The notes beneath the pieces were generated by a model that was not told the DNA's origin, searched no databases, and was given only the letters and a program-made list of their open reading frames with translations. A program made the translations under genes and the position numbers. This document shows positions 5,657 to 6,129 of a DNA stretch of 6,129 nucleotides, piece by piece; within the stretch, counting starts at the first letter, position 1, and each line of letters opens with the position of its first letter. The stretch is taken from positions 1 through 6,129 of the forward strand of contig JAEMTX010000113.1 in the NCBI GenBank assembly GCA_016462055.1. Reading direction: 5' to 3'. This DNA comes from Acidimicrobiia bacterium. GTDB lineage: Bacteria; Actinomycetota; Acidimicrobiia; Acidimicrobiales; Acidimicrobilacustridaceae.

Positions 5657-6129
5657 ATGCTTCTTCTTGGATTAACCGGCGGTATTGGTTCGGGGAAATC
5701 GACTGTCTCGGCGGAGCTTGCCCGCCGCGGAGCGATTGTGATCGATGCCGATCTGGTTGTTCGCGAGTTGCAGTCGCCGGGGGGAGCGGTGTTAGCGGCG
5801 ATGATTGAACTTTTCGGCGACGGGATCTTGGCCGAAGACGGCACGTTGAACCGTCAGGCCGTCGCCGACATTGTGTTCAATGATGCCGAACAACTCAAAG
5901 CGCTCAACGCGATCGTGCATCCGAAAGTCGGCAAAGAGATCGATGGGCGCATCGAAGCGCAACGCGAAAGTGGCAACGTCGTGGTTCTGGACGTACCGCT
6001 GCTTGTTGAGTCAAAGGCGTACGAAACCGAAGGCATCATCGTCGTCGATACCGATCCCGAACTTGCCGTTCAGCGTCTGGTCGAATTTCGCGGGTTCAAC
6101 GCCGACGATGCGCGAGCTCGAATGAAGTT
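5657..6129 (+). CDS. coaE: Dephospho-CoA kinase (3' partial)
   Basis: CoaE phosphorylates the 3'-hydroxyl of the ribose of dephospho-CoA using ATP, the last step of coenzyme A synthesis in the cytosol. The visible 157 residues begin MLLLGLTGGIGSGKST, with the Walker A P-loop at 8-16 (K14, S15, T16). D30-A31-D32 is the family DAD motif at the dephospho-CoA site. LNRQAVADIVF (64-74) and LNAIVHP (83-89) are conserved CoA-domain segments. VVLDVPLLVE (109-118) is the substrate-side strand and loop, and RLVEFRGFNADDARARM (140-156) begins the lid and the following helix. The frame stays open to the last base; families of this type run to about 200 residues, so perhaps a fifth or more is missing. Some actinobacterial CoaE proteins carry a C-terminal UPF0157/GrpB-like extension, which cannot be checked here. 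It stands downstream of rpsA as in other actinobacteria, but is separated from it by a minus-strand gene and has its own promoter. Confidence 0.96.
   Translation, partial: MLLLGLTGGIGSGKSTVSAELARRGAIVIDADLVVRELQSPGGAVLAAMIELFGDGILAEDGTLNRQAVADIVFNDAEQLKALNAIVHPKVGKEIDGRIEAQRESGNVVVLDVPLLVESKAYETEGIIVVDTDPELAVQRLVEFRGFNADDARARMK

Noticed and set aside
5605..5808. 67-residue plus-strand frame over the coaE start
   Set aside because: Out of frame with the clear CoaE P-loop and without recognisable features.
5854..6039. 61-residue minus-strand frame inside coaE
   Set aside because: Antisense to conserved CoaE segments; Ser/Thr-rich shadow.

Overview
The window reads as a core chromosomal segment of an actinomycete-type bacterium (Actinomycetota). 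The gene order is: PdtaR-type ANTAR response regulator (5' end missing), polA, a class I methyltransferase, rpsA, then coaE (3' end missing). As I recall, the polA-rpsA-coaE order, with an ANTAR regulator near polA, also occurs in Mycobacterium and Streptomyces. Other actinobacterial signs are a four-domain S1 protein, a PolA with a dead proofreading domain and a natural Tyr in the O-helix, GTG starts, and a likely leaderless start at coaE. GC content is moderate and the codon use favours TCGA-type words, which would fit an Acidimicrobiia-like lineage. That placement is inference.

Layout. Bases 1-3757 look like one plus-strand operon. The ANTAR regulator overlaps polA by four bases (ATGA), and polA is followed after one base by the GTG start of the methyltransferase. 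A 117-base gap follows, holding a weak GC-rich inverted repeat and a possible -10 element. Next comes rpsA (3875-5290), encoding ribosomal protein S1. A strong hairpin fills most of the 23-base gap between rpsA and a convergent minus-strand gene for an 86-residue stand-alone LuxR/GerE-type DNA-binding protein. The 82-base divergent gap between that gene and coaE contains two adjacent inverted repeats and a TGN-TAnnnT extended -10 placed for a leaderless coaE transcript. coaE (dephospho-CoA kinase) starts at 5657 and runs off the window.

The genes cover housekeeping roles: DNA repair and Okazaki fragment processing (PolA), translation initiation (S1) and the last step of CoA synthesis (CoaE), flanked by two regulators of unknown target. 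I see no mobile element, CRISPR array, tRNA, rRNA or clear novel system. The least ordinary part is the small LuxR gene set between rpsA and coaE, with its repeat-bearing divergent promoter region.
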